Origin: an uncultured Desulfovibrio sp.
Lineage (GTDB): Bacteria; Desulfobacterota; Desulfovibrionia; Desulfovibrionales; Desulfovibrionaceae
Length of the DNA stretch: 54,702 bases
NCBI GenBank assembly: GCA_937926875.1
Contig: CALBAX010000045.1
Span: 1-54,702, forward strand
Direction of reading: 5' to 3'
The notes below the pieces were generated by a model. The model was not told the origin of the DNA and made no database searches. It saw only the letters and a program-made list of their open reading frames with translations. The first letter of the stretch is position 1. The number at the start of each line of letters is the position of its first letter. Shown piece by piece: positions 47,010-54,702 of this stretch. A program made the translations under genes and the position numbers.

Positions 47010-49001
47010 GTGGCGAATCTGCGCACCTCCTTCACGCTTGATCTTGGCGGTAATCTCATTACCCGGGCCAAGGCCTTTTCTGCATCCATATCGGGCATGG
47101 CCCGGCAGATACGTTCCAGTCTGGGGGGCCTCAATGGTGTGGCCGCCCAGGCCGGGAAAGGTCTTGAGGCCCTGACCGGGCGCTATGCCGCGGGCTTGGC
47201 CGGACTGGGCGTCAGCTACAAGGCGGCCCAGGCTGTCATGGACAGCGCCCGTCTGGACAAGGGCCTGATGCGTACCAGCCAGACCATGGGCCTGACCGCA
47301 CAGCAGGCGGTCGATGCCCGGCGCGAACTCTTCGCCATGGCACAGCGGACGGGTCAACCCATCGAAAAGCTCAAGGCCGGCTTGGATGACCTGGGGGCCT
47401 CGGGGATGGAGTATGCGCAGGCCTTGGAATCCATCAAGGCCATCAACCCTGCTATGGCCGTCACCGGGGCCAGCGGCGAACAGCTGGCCAGTGCCCTGAG
47501 TGTGGTGGGGGAAAGCTTCAAGTTTGATCTGTCCAAGGCCGGTGTAGCCGTCAAGCTGCTGGACCAGATGACCGTGGCCGGACGTCTGGGCAAGGCGGAG
47601 CTGGAAGATCTTTCCTCCATCGTTTCCCGCGTGGGGGTCAACGCCAAGAGCGCCGGATTGAGCTACACCCAGAGCTTGGCCTTCATCGAGCAGCTTTCCC
47701 AGATGGAGAAAGAGCCGGAGCGCCTGGCCACGCTGGTGGACTCCACGCTGCGTCTGTTCACCAACCAGAACTACCTGAAGGAAGCTGCCAAGGTCACGGG
47801 CGTCAAATTCTATGATGCCAAGGGTGAACGGCGGGCCGCCTTCGATGTTTTGCGGGATATCGCCAAGAAGTACCAGAAGTTCAAGACCGATGCCGAACGG
47901 GACAAGGCCTTTTCCCAGGCCTTCGCCAAGACGGACCTAGATACCCAGCGGGGCTTGCGTTACCTGTTCAGCGCCGGTGTGCTAGACAATCTGGACAAGC
48001 TCAACGCGGAGATCGAGGGCGCATCCGGCACCATCGCCCGCGACCTGCCGGACGCCATCAATAACAGCGTCGATCAGGTGGGCCGTCTGAAGGCGGCGCT
48101 TTCCCAGGCCGCTGATGACTTCGCCAGGCCCTTCAATGAGGCCATCGCAAGCGGCATCGCCATGCTCCTGGACGACAAAGGCCTGTCCGGCAAGCAACTG
48201 CTGGGCGGTGCGGCCGCTGCGGGCGTGGCCGGATATGGCGCCCTCAAGCTGGCGGGCATGGGCCTTTCCCGCCTGGGCAGCAAGGCGGCCGGCGGGCTTG
48301 TCTCCACCGTGGCCCGGCAGGCTGGGCTTGCCGGGCTCAAGCTGCCGCTGCCCGTCTATGTGGTCAACAAACAGATGAGCCTTACCCGTGAGGCCATGCT
48401 GGGCCAATCGGGTGGCGCTCCCGCAGCTCCGGGGGCTCCAGGCGGAAAAAAGGCCGGCAAGGGCAAAACGGTCTCCGGGGCACAGCTTGACGGGGCCAAA
48501 AGCGCGGGCCGGGGCGCGGCTGTGCTGACTGCGGCCGCGACAGTGGCACCGGTCCTTTTTGATTCCGATGCCACCATAGCTCAAAAGGTCGACGCCGCTA
48601 CGGACGCGGCCGGCGGCCTTGCCGGTGGTTGGGCGGGCACGGCGGCCGGCGCCAAGGTGGGTGCGTTCCTGGGGGGCTTTCTCGGACCTTTCGGCGCTGC
48701 CGCCGGTGGTGTCGTGGGAGGTGTGGCCGGGGGCATCTTGGGCTCGGAGCTTGGACAAAGCCTAGTCTCCACCGTCAAAAACTGGCTCGGCGTTGGGGAA
48801 GGTGAAAACCAGGCCCTGCAGAAAACGATGCAGACTTTCTTGACCTCCATGCAGCAGGTCGTCGCCGCCATCCCCACGGGCGGCATCGCTGTGGACGTCA
48901 ACGTGACGGGCAATGCCCAGGCCGCCATCCGGTCCAGTAACGGCAATATCGACAGCGGCCTGTCCTATTCCCGGCAGATAGCCAACGAGATGATGGAGTA
49001 A
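47010..49001 (+). CDS. Tape measure protein
   Basis: 663 residues, GTG start at 47010. The N-terminal half is a helical TP901-like core (VMDSARLDKGLMRTSQTMGL-TAQQAV, ALESIKAINPAMAVTGASGE-QLASAL), the middle has a hydrophobic Ala/Gly region (about 390-460), and residues 530-595 form a Gly/Ala-rich membrane-active stretch (GGFLGPFGAAAGGVVGGVAG). Determines tail length and may form a channel in the host membrane. Fairly short, so the tail should be short for a myophage. Confidence 0.9.
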   Translation: MANLRTSFTLDLGGNLITRAKAFSASISGMARQIRSSLGGLNGVAAQAGKGLEALTGRYAAGLAGLGVSYKAAQAVMDSARLDKGLMRTSQTMGLTAQQAVDARRELFAMAQRTGQPIEKLKAGLDDLGASGMEYAQALESIKAINPAMAVTGASGEQLASALSVVGESFKFDLSKAGVAVKLLDQMTVAGRLGKAELEDLSSIVSRVGVNAKSAGLSYTQSLAFIEQLSQMEKEPERLATLVDSTLRLFTNQNYLKEAAKVTGVKFYDAKGERRAAFDVLRDIAKKYQKFKTDAERDKAFSQAFAKTDLDTQRGLRYLFSAGVLDNLDKLNAEIEGASGTIARDLPDAINNSVDQVGRLKAALSQAADDFARPFNEAIASGIAMLLDDKGLSGKQLLGGAAAAGVAGYGALKLAGMGLSRLGSKAAGGLVSTVARQAGLAGLKLPLPVYVVNKQMSLTREAMLGQSGGAPAAPGAPGGKKAGKGKTVSGAQLDGAKSAGRGAAVLTAAATVAPVLFDSDATIAQKVDAATDAAGGLAGGWAGTAAGAKVGAFLGGFLGPFGAAAGGVVGGVAGGILGSELGQSLVSTVKNWLGVGEGENQALQKTMQTFLTSMQQVVAAIPTGGIAVDVNVTGNAQAAIRSSNGNIDSGLSYSRQIANEMME

Positions 49002-49004
49002 GCC

Positions 49005-50186
49005 ATGCGTGCCCGCAGCTTTTTCAACAACCTGCGCGAGGCCTCCTTCCGGGGCGCCCGTTTCGAGGTGGACGATGTGGAAGCCTCGGGCGGTCGCCGT
49101 GTGGTGCTGCACGAGTACCCGTTGCGGGATACGCCCTACAGTGAGGATCTGGGCCGCCGGGCGCGGGAGTTTTCGGTGCGCGGCTATATCATCCAGGGCC
49201 GCACGTATGACTATGCCTCGGCCCGGGCGGACGTGCTCAAGGCCCTGGAAGCCTATGGCCCCGGCGAGCTGGTGCATCCCTGGCATGGCGAGGTCAATGT
49301 GGTGGTGGACGACTACCGCCTACGCGAGAGCATGGAGCGCGGGGGCCTGCTTGAACTGGATATCCACTTTCGGGAAGCCGGACAGCTCGCGAACCCCACC
49401 GCATCCGCCGATACGGCCAAGGGGGTCGCTTCGGCCGCCTCCAGTGCCCGGCAAGCTCTGAAGAACAGCTTTTTGTCCGCCTTCGCGCCCGCCCTGGACG
49501 AGATCGACAAAGCTGTCACGGCGCTCAATGACGCGGCAAGCCTTGCCATGGAATACTTGGGCCTGCCCCAAAGCCTTATTGCGGAAGGGCTTGCCTATGT
49601 TCAAAGCCTGATCGCCACGCCCGCGGCCTTCTTCGATGCCCTGGTGGGGCTCTTCGGGGGGCTGCTCGGCAATGAGAGCGGGGAAAAAGTCCTGGCTGCT
49701 CCCGTGCCGGATGCGTCCTTCAGCATCGCATCCGGGGAAGGCACCGCGCCGCTGGAAAGCATCCTGGGCGGCAGTGCCGTCATCACCACCGAAGCCGAGC
49801 GCGTGATCCGCGATACCGTCGCCCAGGTGGTGGCCATAGAGGCCGCCGCATCCACGGCCCACACGGAGTACGCCACGGCCGACGACGCCCTGGCGGATCG
49901 GGATGCCGTGGTGGAAAGCCTGGACACCATCGAGCCGGCGGCTGATGATGCCGTCTTTCTGGGGCTTGCCGAGCTGCGCCGGGCCGTAGTGACGGACCTG
50001 ACCACACGCGGCGCGGAGCTGCCGCGCGTGCGTTCCGTGACCCTGCCGGGCACCGTGCCCGCGCTGGTGGCCGCCTACCGCATCCATGCGGATGCAGGGC
50101 GTGCCGATGAGATCGTGTCCCGTAACCGCATCCGCCATCCCGGCCGCGTACCGGGCGGCACCCCGCTGGAGGTCTTGAGTGAGTGA
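49005..50186 (+). CDS. Baseplate/DNA circularisation-family protein (Mu gp43-like, N)
   Basis: 393 residues. The N-terminus REASFRGARFEVDDVEASGG-RRVVLHEYPLRDTPYSEDLG-RRAREFSVRGYIIQG is the DNA_circ_N domain of Mu gp43/P2-like tail proteins; a long helical remainder and VPALVAAYRIHADAGRADEI-VSRNRIRHPGRVPGGTPLEV-LSE (the R-N-x-I-x-H-P-x-x-V-P-G motif) at the end. A tail hub component despite the circularisation name. Confidence 0.9.
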   Translation: MRARSFFNNLREASFRGARFEVDDVEASGGRRVVLHEYPLRDTPYSEDLGRRAREFSVRGYIIQGRTYDYASARADVLKALEAYGPGELVHPWHGEVNVVVDDYRLRESMERGGLLELDIHFREAGQLANPTASADTAKGVASAASSARQALKNSFLSAFAPALDEIDKAVTALNDAASLAMEYLGLPQSLIAEGLAYVQSLIATPAAFFDALVGLFGGLLGNESGEKVLAAPVPDASFSIASGEGTAPLESILGGSAVITTEAERVIRDTVAQVVAIEAAASTAHTEYATADDALADRDAVVESLDTIEPAADDAVFLGLAELRRAVVTDLTTRGAELPRVRSVTLPGTVPALVAAYRIHADAGRADEIVSRNRIRHPGRVPGGTPLEVLSE

Positions 50187-51246
50187 ACGCAAGCCCGACA
50201 TTGTCCTGGAGGTGGACGGCCAGCGTTACGGCGGCTGGAAGTCCATAGATATCAGCCGGGGCCTGGAGCAATGCGCCGGGACCTTCCGCCTGTCCGTCAC
50301 TGACCGCTGGCCGCAGCAAAATGAACCGCGCGGTATCAAGGCCGGGGCCGCCTGCCGTGTGACCATCGACGGCCGGGCCGTCATCACGGGCTATGTGGAT
50401 GATGTGGAAGTCTCCTGGAGCGCCACCTCCCACGAGTATCGCGTCTCCGGACGAGACAAAACGGCGGATCTTGTGGACTGCTGCCCGCCCTCCCTGCAAC
50501 TCAAGGGCGCGGACCTGCCCGCGCTGGCCCGCCGCTGGGCCAGGCTGTTCGGCATCGAGGTCATGGTGGAAGCGGAATGCAACAAGGCCGTACCCGGGTT
50601 CAAGACCGAAGAAGGCGAGACCTGTTTCGAGATGCTGGAACGGCTGGCGCGGGCCAATGCCGTCATGCTCACCAGCGACGGCGACGGCCGTCTGGTCATC
50701 ACCCGCGCCGGCACACACAAGGCGGCCGCCGCCTTGCAGATGGGCGGCAATCTGCTGCGCCTTGCTTTGTCCTCCAGCATGAAGGATCGCTTTTCGGAAG
50801 TTACTGTCAAAGGCCAGTCCGCCGGTTCCGATACCTGGGACGGCCCCGGCAATGCCCAGGCCAAGGGGACGGCCACCGATCCCAACGTGCTCCGCTACCG
50901 CCCCCTGACCGTCATCGCAGAACAGGAGGAGTTCGGCAGCGCCACCACCCGCGCCCGCCACGAAATTGCCGTGCGCTATGGCAAGGGGCATCAGGCCCGG
51001 GCGCTGGTCAACGGCTGGTATGCGGGAACGGAACTCTGGCAGCCCAATCGTCTGGCCGACATCCTGGACAGCAGCGGGCAGGCCATGGCCACCTGGCTCA
51101 TCGTCAATGTGAGCTGGCACATGGACGACCGGGGCTGCCTTACGGAACTTTCCCTGTCCCCCAAGGAAGCTTATGAACTGCTGCCCGAGATGCCCAAAGG
51201 GGCAAAGGGCAAAAAAGGCAAGGAGGCCTCGTTATGGCTGCAATGA
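50179..51246 (+). CDS. Baseplate hub protein (Mu gpP/gp44-like)
   Basis: 355 residues, GTG start at 50179 overlapping the previous gene. IVLEVDGQRYGGWKSIDISR-GLEQCAGTFRLSVTDRW and VTIDGRAVITGYVDDVEVSW with YRVSGRDKTADLVDCC are typical of Mu gp44/P2 gpD-type hub proteins; the last 15 residues are Lys-rich. Forms the base of the tail spike complex. Confidence 0.92.
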   Translation: MSERKPDIVLEVDGQRYGGWKSIDISRGLEQCAGTFRLSVTDRWPQQNEPRGIKAGAACRVTIDGRAVITGYVDDVEVSWSATSHEYRVSGRDKTADLVDCCPPSLQLKGADLPALARRWARLFGIEVMVEAECNKAVPGFKTEEGETCFEMLERLARANAVMLTSDGDGRLVITRAGTHKAAAALQMGGNLLRLALSSSMKDRFSEVTVKGQSAGSDTWDGPGNAQAKGTATDPNVLRYRPLTVIAEQEEFGSATTRARHEIAVRYGKGHQARALVNGWYAGTELWQPNRLADILDSSGQAMATWLIVNVSWHMDDRGCLTELSLSPKEAYELLPEMPKGAKGKKGKEASLWLQ

Positions 51247-51881
51247 TCCCCGGGCGCCTCCTGCGCTCCCTGCAACGGCGCATGGCCACCCTGGTTGGCC
51301 GTGCCGTGCTATTGGCCGTCAATTCCGGGACAGGCCTGCAAAGCGTGCAGGTGAGCATCCTGGCCGACGAGGTCATGGACGGAGTGGAACATATGGAGCC
51401 GTATGGCTTCACCTCCAACCCCCTGCCGGGCGCGGAAGGTGTGGTCCTCAATGTGGCCGGACAGCGCGGCGCCTGCGTGGGCGTAAACTTCGGCAACCGC
51501 GGCGTGCGTGTGGCCGGTCTCAAGAGCGGCGAGGTCTGCATCTATACCGACGAGGGCGACAAAATCACCCTCAAACGGGACCGGCATATTGAGATCGAGA
51601 CCTTGCACCTTGTCATCCGGGCGCAGGAAGACGTGCGTGTGGAGACGAAAAGCTACGCTGTCAGGGCCACGCAGGGCGTCACCTACGAGACCCCGTCCTT
51701 TGGTCTTGGCGGGGGATCGGGCGGCTGCACGGCGGATATTGCCGCCGACATGGCCATCACCGGCAATACCACGCAACATGGCACTATCACCGCCAGCGGC
51801 GATGTGACGGCCGAAGGCATCTCCACCGCCCACCACACCCATCCCGGCGATTCCGGCGGCACCACGGGGGCGCCGCAATGA
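51234..51881 (+). CDS. Baseplate spike protein (Mu gp45-like)
   Basis: 215 residues. GRLLRSLQRRMATLVGRAVL starts the gp45/GpV family; an OB-like domain (MEPYGFTSNPLPGAEGVVLN-VAGQRGACVGVNFGNRGVRV) is followed by a beta-prism with KITLKRDRHIEIETLHLVIR, and the tip has HHTHPGDSGG, whose H-x-H pattern normally binds the iron ion at the needle tip. Pierces the outer membrane. Confidence 0.92.
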   Translation: MAAMIPGRLLRSLQRRMATLVGRAVLLAVNSGTGLQSVQVSILADEVMDGVEHMEPYGFTSNPLPGAEGVVLNVAGQRGACVGVNFGNRGVRVAGLKSGEVCIYTDEGDKITLKRDRHIEIETLHLVIRAQEDVRVETKSYAVRATQGVTYETPSFGLGGGSGGCTADIAADMAITGNTTQHGTITASGDVTAEGISTAHHTHPGDSGGTTGAPQ

Positions 51882-52366
51882 TGCGCGTCAATGACCTGGC
51901 TCTGCTGCCTCCTGCTCCTCTGGACGTGGCCGGGCCGGATTGCGGCATGGAGGCCGGGGATCTAGTGGCCGAAGACAGCTTGCGCACGGCCGTCATCCTG
52001 TCCCTGTTCCTGGACAGGAGGGCAAACGATGACGACATCCTGCCCAACGACAGCGACGACAGGCGCGGCTGGTGGGCCGATACCGTGGCGCCCATGACCG
52101 ACTACGGCATCGGCGGGGGCAGCGCCTCCGGGGACCATATCGGTTCCCGTCTCTGGCTGTTGTCCCGCGAAAAGCAGCTTGCCGGCGTGCTGGAGAGGGC
52201 GCGGCACTATGCTGAAGAAGCCCTCACCTGGCTCGTGGAAGACGGCGTGGCCACAGCGGTCCAGGTTACGGCCACAAATCCCAGGCAGGGCTGGCTTGTG
52301 CTTGAGGTGACGGTCACTCTGTCCGATACCAGCGAATATCGCGAGACCTTCCCCCTGTCTCTCTGA
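51878..52366 (+). CDS. Baseplate wedge protein (Mu gp46-like)
   Basis: 162 residues. DSLRTAVILSLFLDRRANDD-DILPNDSDDRRGWWADTV and IGSRLWLLSREKQ are hallmark motifs of the gp46 family (gp25-like wedge). ATGA overlap with the spike gene. Followed by a terminator and a new promoter. Confidence 0.92.
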   Translation: MMRVNDLALLPPAPLDVAGPDCGMEAGDLVAEDSLRTAVILSLFLDRRANDDDILPNDSDDRRGWWADTVAPMTDYGIGGGSASGDHIGSRLWLLSREKQLAGVLERARHYAEEALTWLVEDGVATAVQVTATNPRQGWLVLEVTVTLSDTSEYRETFPLSL

Positions 52367-52372
52367 AGTATG

Positions 52373-52412
52373 GCTCGGCAGCCTATCCATAAGCCAGCTG
52401 CCGGGCTTTTTT
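52373..52412 (+). terminator. Terminator after the gp46-like gene
   Basis: GCTCGGCAG (52373-52381) pairs with CTGCCGGGC (52398-52406) with one mismatch, followed by TTTTTT (52407-52412). It lies 7 bases past the stop and its T run merges into the next promoter element. Confidence 0.8.
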
Positions 52413-52457
52413 GTGAGAATCCTCACCAGATTTTTACAGACGCTCTGGGCATGATGT
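52407..52457 (+). promoter_or_regulatory. Late promoter element, copy 2 (before baseplate J)
   Basis: The same 27-base block with GTGAGAATCCTCAC (52407-52433), a 15-base spacer of different sequence, and GCATGATGT (52449-52457), as at 39919. With CATGAT as -10, transcription would begin at about 52461-52462, which is the ATG of the next gene. Confidence 0.65.
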
Positions 52458-52461
52458 GTCC

Positions 52462-53517
52462 ATGCCATTCGAACGTCCCTCCCTTCAGGAACTCATTGCC
52501 CGCATCCAGGCCGATATGGACAGCCGTCTTGACGGCCAACCCTGGCTGCGCCGCCGCCTGCTGGCCATCCTGGCCCGCATGGAGGGCGGCGTGGCCCACG
52601 GCCTGTACGGCTATCTGGACTGGCTGGCCCGGCAGATCATGCCGGATACGGCCGAGACCGAACATCTGGAACGCTGGGCCTCCATCTGGGGCATCACACG
52701 CCGGGCCGCCACACAGGCAGCCGGGTATGCCGTTTTCAGCGGCGAGGATGGTGCCGCCATTCCCACCGGTACGGAAGTACAGAGCCCGTCCGGGCAGATC
52801 TACGCGACCCTGGCCGATGCCTGGATCGAAGACGGTACGGCCCGTGCGGCCATCGAGGCTGTGGAGGCCGGGCCGGACGGCAATGCATCCGACGCAACGC
52901 CCTTGCAGCTGACCATACCGGTGGCAGGCGTCCAGGCCCGGGCCGCAGCTTCCGGCAACATCACCGGCGGCGCGGCAGCGGAGACGGATGCCTCCCTGCG
53001 CACGCGCCTGCTGTCGCGCATCCGCACCCTGCCGTCGGGCGGGGCCGCGCGCGATTACGTTACCTGGACACTGGAGGTGGCGGGCGTGACCCGCGCCTGG
53101 TGCTACCCGGGCGAGATGGGCCGTGGCTCCGTGACCGTGCGCTTCATGATGGATGATGCCTATGAAAACGGCATCCCCCAGCCGGAAGATGTGCAGCGCG
53201 TTGCGGATCATCTGGACGGTCTGCGGCCGGTCACGGCGGATGTCTATGTGGTGGCCCCCGTGCCGGAGCCCGTCAACCTTGATTTGCGCATCAGCCCGGA
53301 CAATCCCCGGCTTCGCGTGGTGGTGGCCGAGGCCGTCTGGACCGTCCTGCGTCGCGATGCCGTGCCCGGCGGCACGGTCGTCATCTCCCGCCTTAACGAG
53401 GCCATTTCCGGCGCCGAGGGCGAGGAAGACCACGTTCTCTTGTCTCCCACCCAGAATATCCAGATCCCCACCGGCAAGATTGCCGTGCCGGGCAGCATCA
53501 CCTGGGAGGAGGCATAG
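52462..53517 (+). CDS. Baseplate J-like protein (Mu gp47)
   Basis: 351 residues from ATG 52462 (a GTG two codons upstream, 52456, is also possible). PFERPSLQELIARIQADMDS, ETEHLERWASIWGITRRAAT-QAAGYAVFSG, AIPTGTEVQSPSGQIYAT and PVAGVQARAAASGNITGGAA-AETDASLRTRLL are baseplate J family motifs. No Shine-Dalgarno sequence precedes it and the predicted transcript starts at or next to the ATG, so translation may be leaderless. Stop overlaps the next GTG. Confidence 0.92.
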   Translation: MPFERPSLQELIARIQADMDSRLDGQPWLRRRLLAILARMEGGVAHGLYGYLDWLARQIMPDTAETEHLERWASIWGITRRAATQAAGYAVFSGEDGAAIPTGTEVQSPSGQIYATLADAWIEDGTARAAIEAVEAGPDGNASDATPLQLTIPVAGVQARAAASGNITGGAAAETDASLRTRLLSRIRTLPSGGAARDYVTWTLEVAGVTRAWCYPGEMGRGSVTVRFMMDDAYENGIPQPEDVQRVADHLDGLRPVTADVYVVAPVPEPVNLDLRISPDNPRLRVVVAEAVWTVLRRDAVPGGTVVISRLNEAISGAEGEEDHVLLSPTQNIQIPTGKIAVPGSITWEEA

Positions 53518-54101
53518 TGTCCTACCGCGAGCAGTTCTTTGCCCTGCAGCCGCCGGGTCAGGCCCTGCCCACAGACCCGGACAGCGTCTGGGGCCGCCTG
53601 CTGGACGGTCTGGCGCGGGAATACGGTCGCACGGAGAGCCGGAGCAGCGCCCTGGTACGGGAATCCGATCCACGGCAGTCCGCGGAGCTGTTACCCGACT
53701 GGGAGCGCGTCTGCGGCCTGCCCGGAGACTGCGCCATCGCCTGGGACAGTACCTTGCAGGCCCGCCGTGCGGCCGTGGTAGCCCAGCTGACCGGCGCCGG
53801 GGGCCAGCGTATCGCCTATTTTCAGCAGCTGGCGGCCCTGCTGGGCCTTTCCATCCGCGTCACGGAATACCGCCCCTTCCTGACCGGACTTTCCCGCTGT
53901 GGCCAGCGCCTCAACGGCGACCACGACGTGCGCTTCGTCTGGTCCGTGGTGGTCAGGGGGCAGCGTGTGCTGCGCTTTCGCTGCGGGGCCAGTGTGCCGG
54001 GGGAACGCCTGCTGGACTTTGCCCGCCGGGAAGATCTGGAATGCCTGCTGCGCCTCTACGCCCCGGCCCATACGGTACTCATCATCGGATACGAGGAATA
54101 A
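53517..54101 (+). CDS. DUF2313 tail protein (Mu gp48-like, YmfQ family)
   Basis: 194 residues, GTG start at 53517. QFFALQPPGQALPTDPDSVW-GRLLDGLAREYGRTESRSSA-LVRESDPRQSAELLPDWERV-CGLP is the gp48/YmfQ family N-terminus, with QARRAAVVAQLTGAGGQRIA-YFQQLAALLG. Tail-tip/baseplate component joining the fibre. Confidence 0.9.
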   Translation: MSYREQFFALQPPGQALPTDPDSVWGRLLDGLAREYGRTESRSSALVRESDPRQSAELLPDWERVCGLPGDCAIAWDSTLQARRAAVVAQLTGAGGQRIAYFQQLAALLGLSIRVTEYRPFLTGLSRCGQRLNGDHDVRFVWSVVVRGQRVLRFRCGASVPGERLLDFARREDLECLLRLYAPAHTVLIIGYEE

Positions 54102-54103
54102 GC

Positions 54104-54702
54104 ATGAAATACGCGCCCCCCATCGGGCAGGAAGCCCAGGGCGAAGAAGCCCACTATGTCGACGGCAACCCGGAACTCGGCATCCTTGGCTCGCCCGTAC
54201 CCGCGGCTGCCATTGAGCAGGGCCAGCGGGAGCTTTTGCATGTCATCAAACAGGCAGGCCTCACGCCCAGCAGCGAAGACCTGACCCAGCTCTTCCGGGC
54301 CATCGGCAAGCTGATCAGCGACAAAGTCCCTATCGCCAGCAAGGAGACCGCCGGTATCGTCAAATCCGGGGCCGGGTTGCAGATAGGGGAAGACGGCACC
54401 CTGGACGTACTGGTCTCCGCCGTATTGCCCGGCACGGTAGTGGCTTTTGCCGGTTCTTTTGGTGGTGAGGGAAACCGCCATCCCATACCGCTGGGCAGCT
54501 CGGAACCGGATACGTCCTGGGTCTTGTGCGACGGCGGTAGCGACGGCAAGGGCGGCACCGTGCCCAACCTGCTGGGCCGTATGATTCTGGGCGCGTCCGA
54601 TGCCCACCCGGCCGGCTCCACTGGCGGCTCGGAGAAGCATTCGCACAGTCTTTCCGGCACTGTCGGCGAGACCACGTTGTCGGAAGCACAACTGGCCAAC
54701 CA
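54104..54702 (+). CDS. Tail fibre protein with collar domain (partial)
   Basis: 199 complete codons to the window edge. MKYAPPIGQEAQGEEAHYVD, a short helical part (RELLHVIKQAGLTPSSEDLT-QLFRAI), then ASKETAGIVKSGAGLQIGED-GTLDV and the tail collar motif WVLCDGGSDGKGGTVPNLLG-RMILGASDAHPAGSTGGSEK-HSHSLSG. The receptor-binding end lies outside, so neither specificity nor a possible invertible segment can be judged. Confidence 0.88.
   Translation, partial: MKYAPPIGQEAQGEEAHYVDGNPELGILGSPVPAAAIEQGQRELLHVIKQAGLTPSSEDLTQLFRAIGKLISDKVPIASKETAGIVKSGAGLQIGEDGTLDVLVSAVLPGTVVAFAGSFGGEGNRHPIPLGSSEPDTSWVLCDGGSDGKGGTVPNLLGRMILGASDAHPAGSTGGSEKHSHSLSGTVGETTLSEAQLAN

Larger units (their letters stand above)
22140..54702. 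mobile_element. Mu-like transposable prophage (right end outside the window)
   Basis: Continuous set of Mu-type genes: leftward early module with DDE transposase, AAA+ ATPase, Gam, gp16 and Mor; central XRE repressor; rightward late module with lysis, gp27/gp28/gp29/F-like head genes, protease/scaffold, G-like morphogenesis, sheath, tube, gp41-like chaperone with frameshift, tape measure, gp43-gp48-like baseplate proteins and fibre. The left boundary lies somewhere in 22,084-22,295; no TG...CA end or 5-bp target duplication can be fixed without the right end. The divergent layout and the gp16-like regulator resemble BcepMu more than Mu. Confidence 0.93.

Noticed and set aside
1..54702. tRNA, rRNA and CRISPR loci
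   Set aside because: No cloverleaf-like or rRNA-like sequence and no spaced direct repeats were noticed by eye; a tRNAscan/Infernal run would settle it.

Overview
The window looks like chromosomal DNA of a high-GC sulfate-reducing bacterium of the Desulfovibrionaceae (a gut-type Desulfovibrio or relative). This is inferred from protein style, GC-rich codon use and gene content; no rRNA or other marker is present. Positions 1 to about 22,100 are host genes. From about 22,100-22,300 to the right edge (54,702) lies a Mu-like transposable prophage whose right end is outside the window.

Host part. On the plus strand are the tail of an amidohydrolase and an MHS-type major facilitator transporter. 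On the minus strand follow a secreted protein of unknown function, a complete tripartite RND efflux operon (adaptor, pump, NodT-type outer membrane lipoprotein), and an XdhC-type molybdoenzyme maturation gene whose start lies inside the end of topA. A plus-strand cluster holds three small lipoproteins (two TraT-like) and a long family 9 glycosyltransferase. The most interesting host locus is 16,085-22,083, all on the minus strand: a sigma-54 dependent activator (TPR-like and GAF-like N-terminus, AAA+, HTH), then a metallo-beta-lactamase-fold alkylsulfatase without signal peptide, then a DASS/SLC13-type anion transporter. The sulfatase is preceded by a near-perfect -24/-12 promoter, an IHF-like site and three copies of a 15-bp palindrome suited to be the activator's enhancer. 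I read this as an inducible organosulfate uptake and desulfation operon, which in a sulfate reducer could supply respiratory sulfate.

Prophage part. The early module runs leftward (30,018 to 22,296): BcepMu gp16-like regulator, small unknown proteins, a zinc-ribbon/DUF1937-like protein, a winged-helix protein, a coiled-coil protein, DDE transposase, AAA+ target-selection ATPase, Gam, gp16-type regulator, Mor-type activator, HU-like protein and a small lipoprotein. The immunity region (30,188-31,868) holds an AT-rich cargo gene with a structured leader, a cysteine-rich protein and an XRE-type repressor, with a 19-bp palindrome inside a candidate leftward promoter. The late module runs rightward from 31,978: lysis (holin, lytic transglycosylase, overlapping spanins), Mu-like DUF2730/gp26/gp27/gp28/gp29/F head genes, a secreted cargo gene, protease with nested scaffold, capsid genes, and a contractile tail (sheath, tube, -2 frameshift chaperone, tape measure, baseplate, start of a fibre).

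Unusual prophage features: an in-frame amber codon in the gpF-like gene, which also ends in a PBECR-like nuclease domain; a two-part promoter element with identical spacing upstream of the protease and of baseplate J; a 121-bp RPE-like repeat inserted twice in frame in the protease gene; a GGGGGCGA slip site at the tail chaperone; and helically phased GGGAT repeats at the presumed left end.
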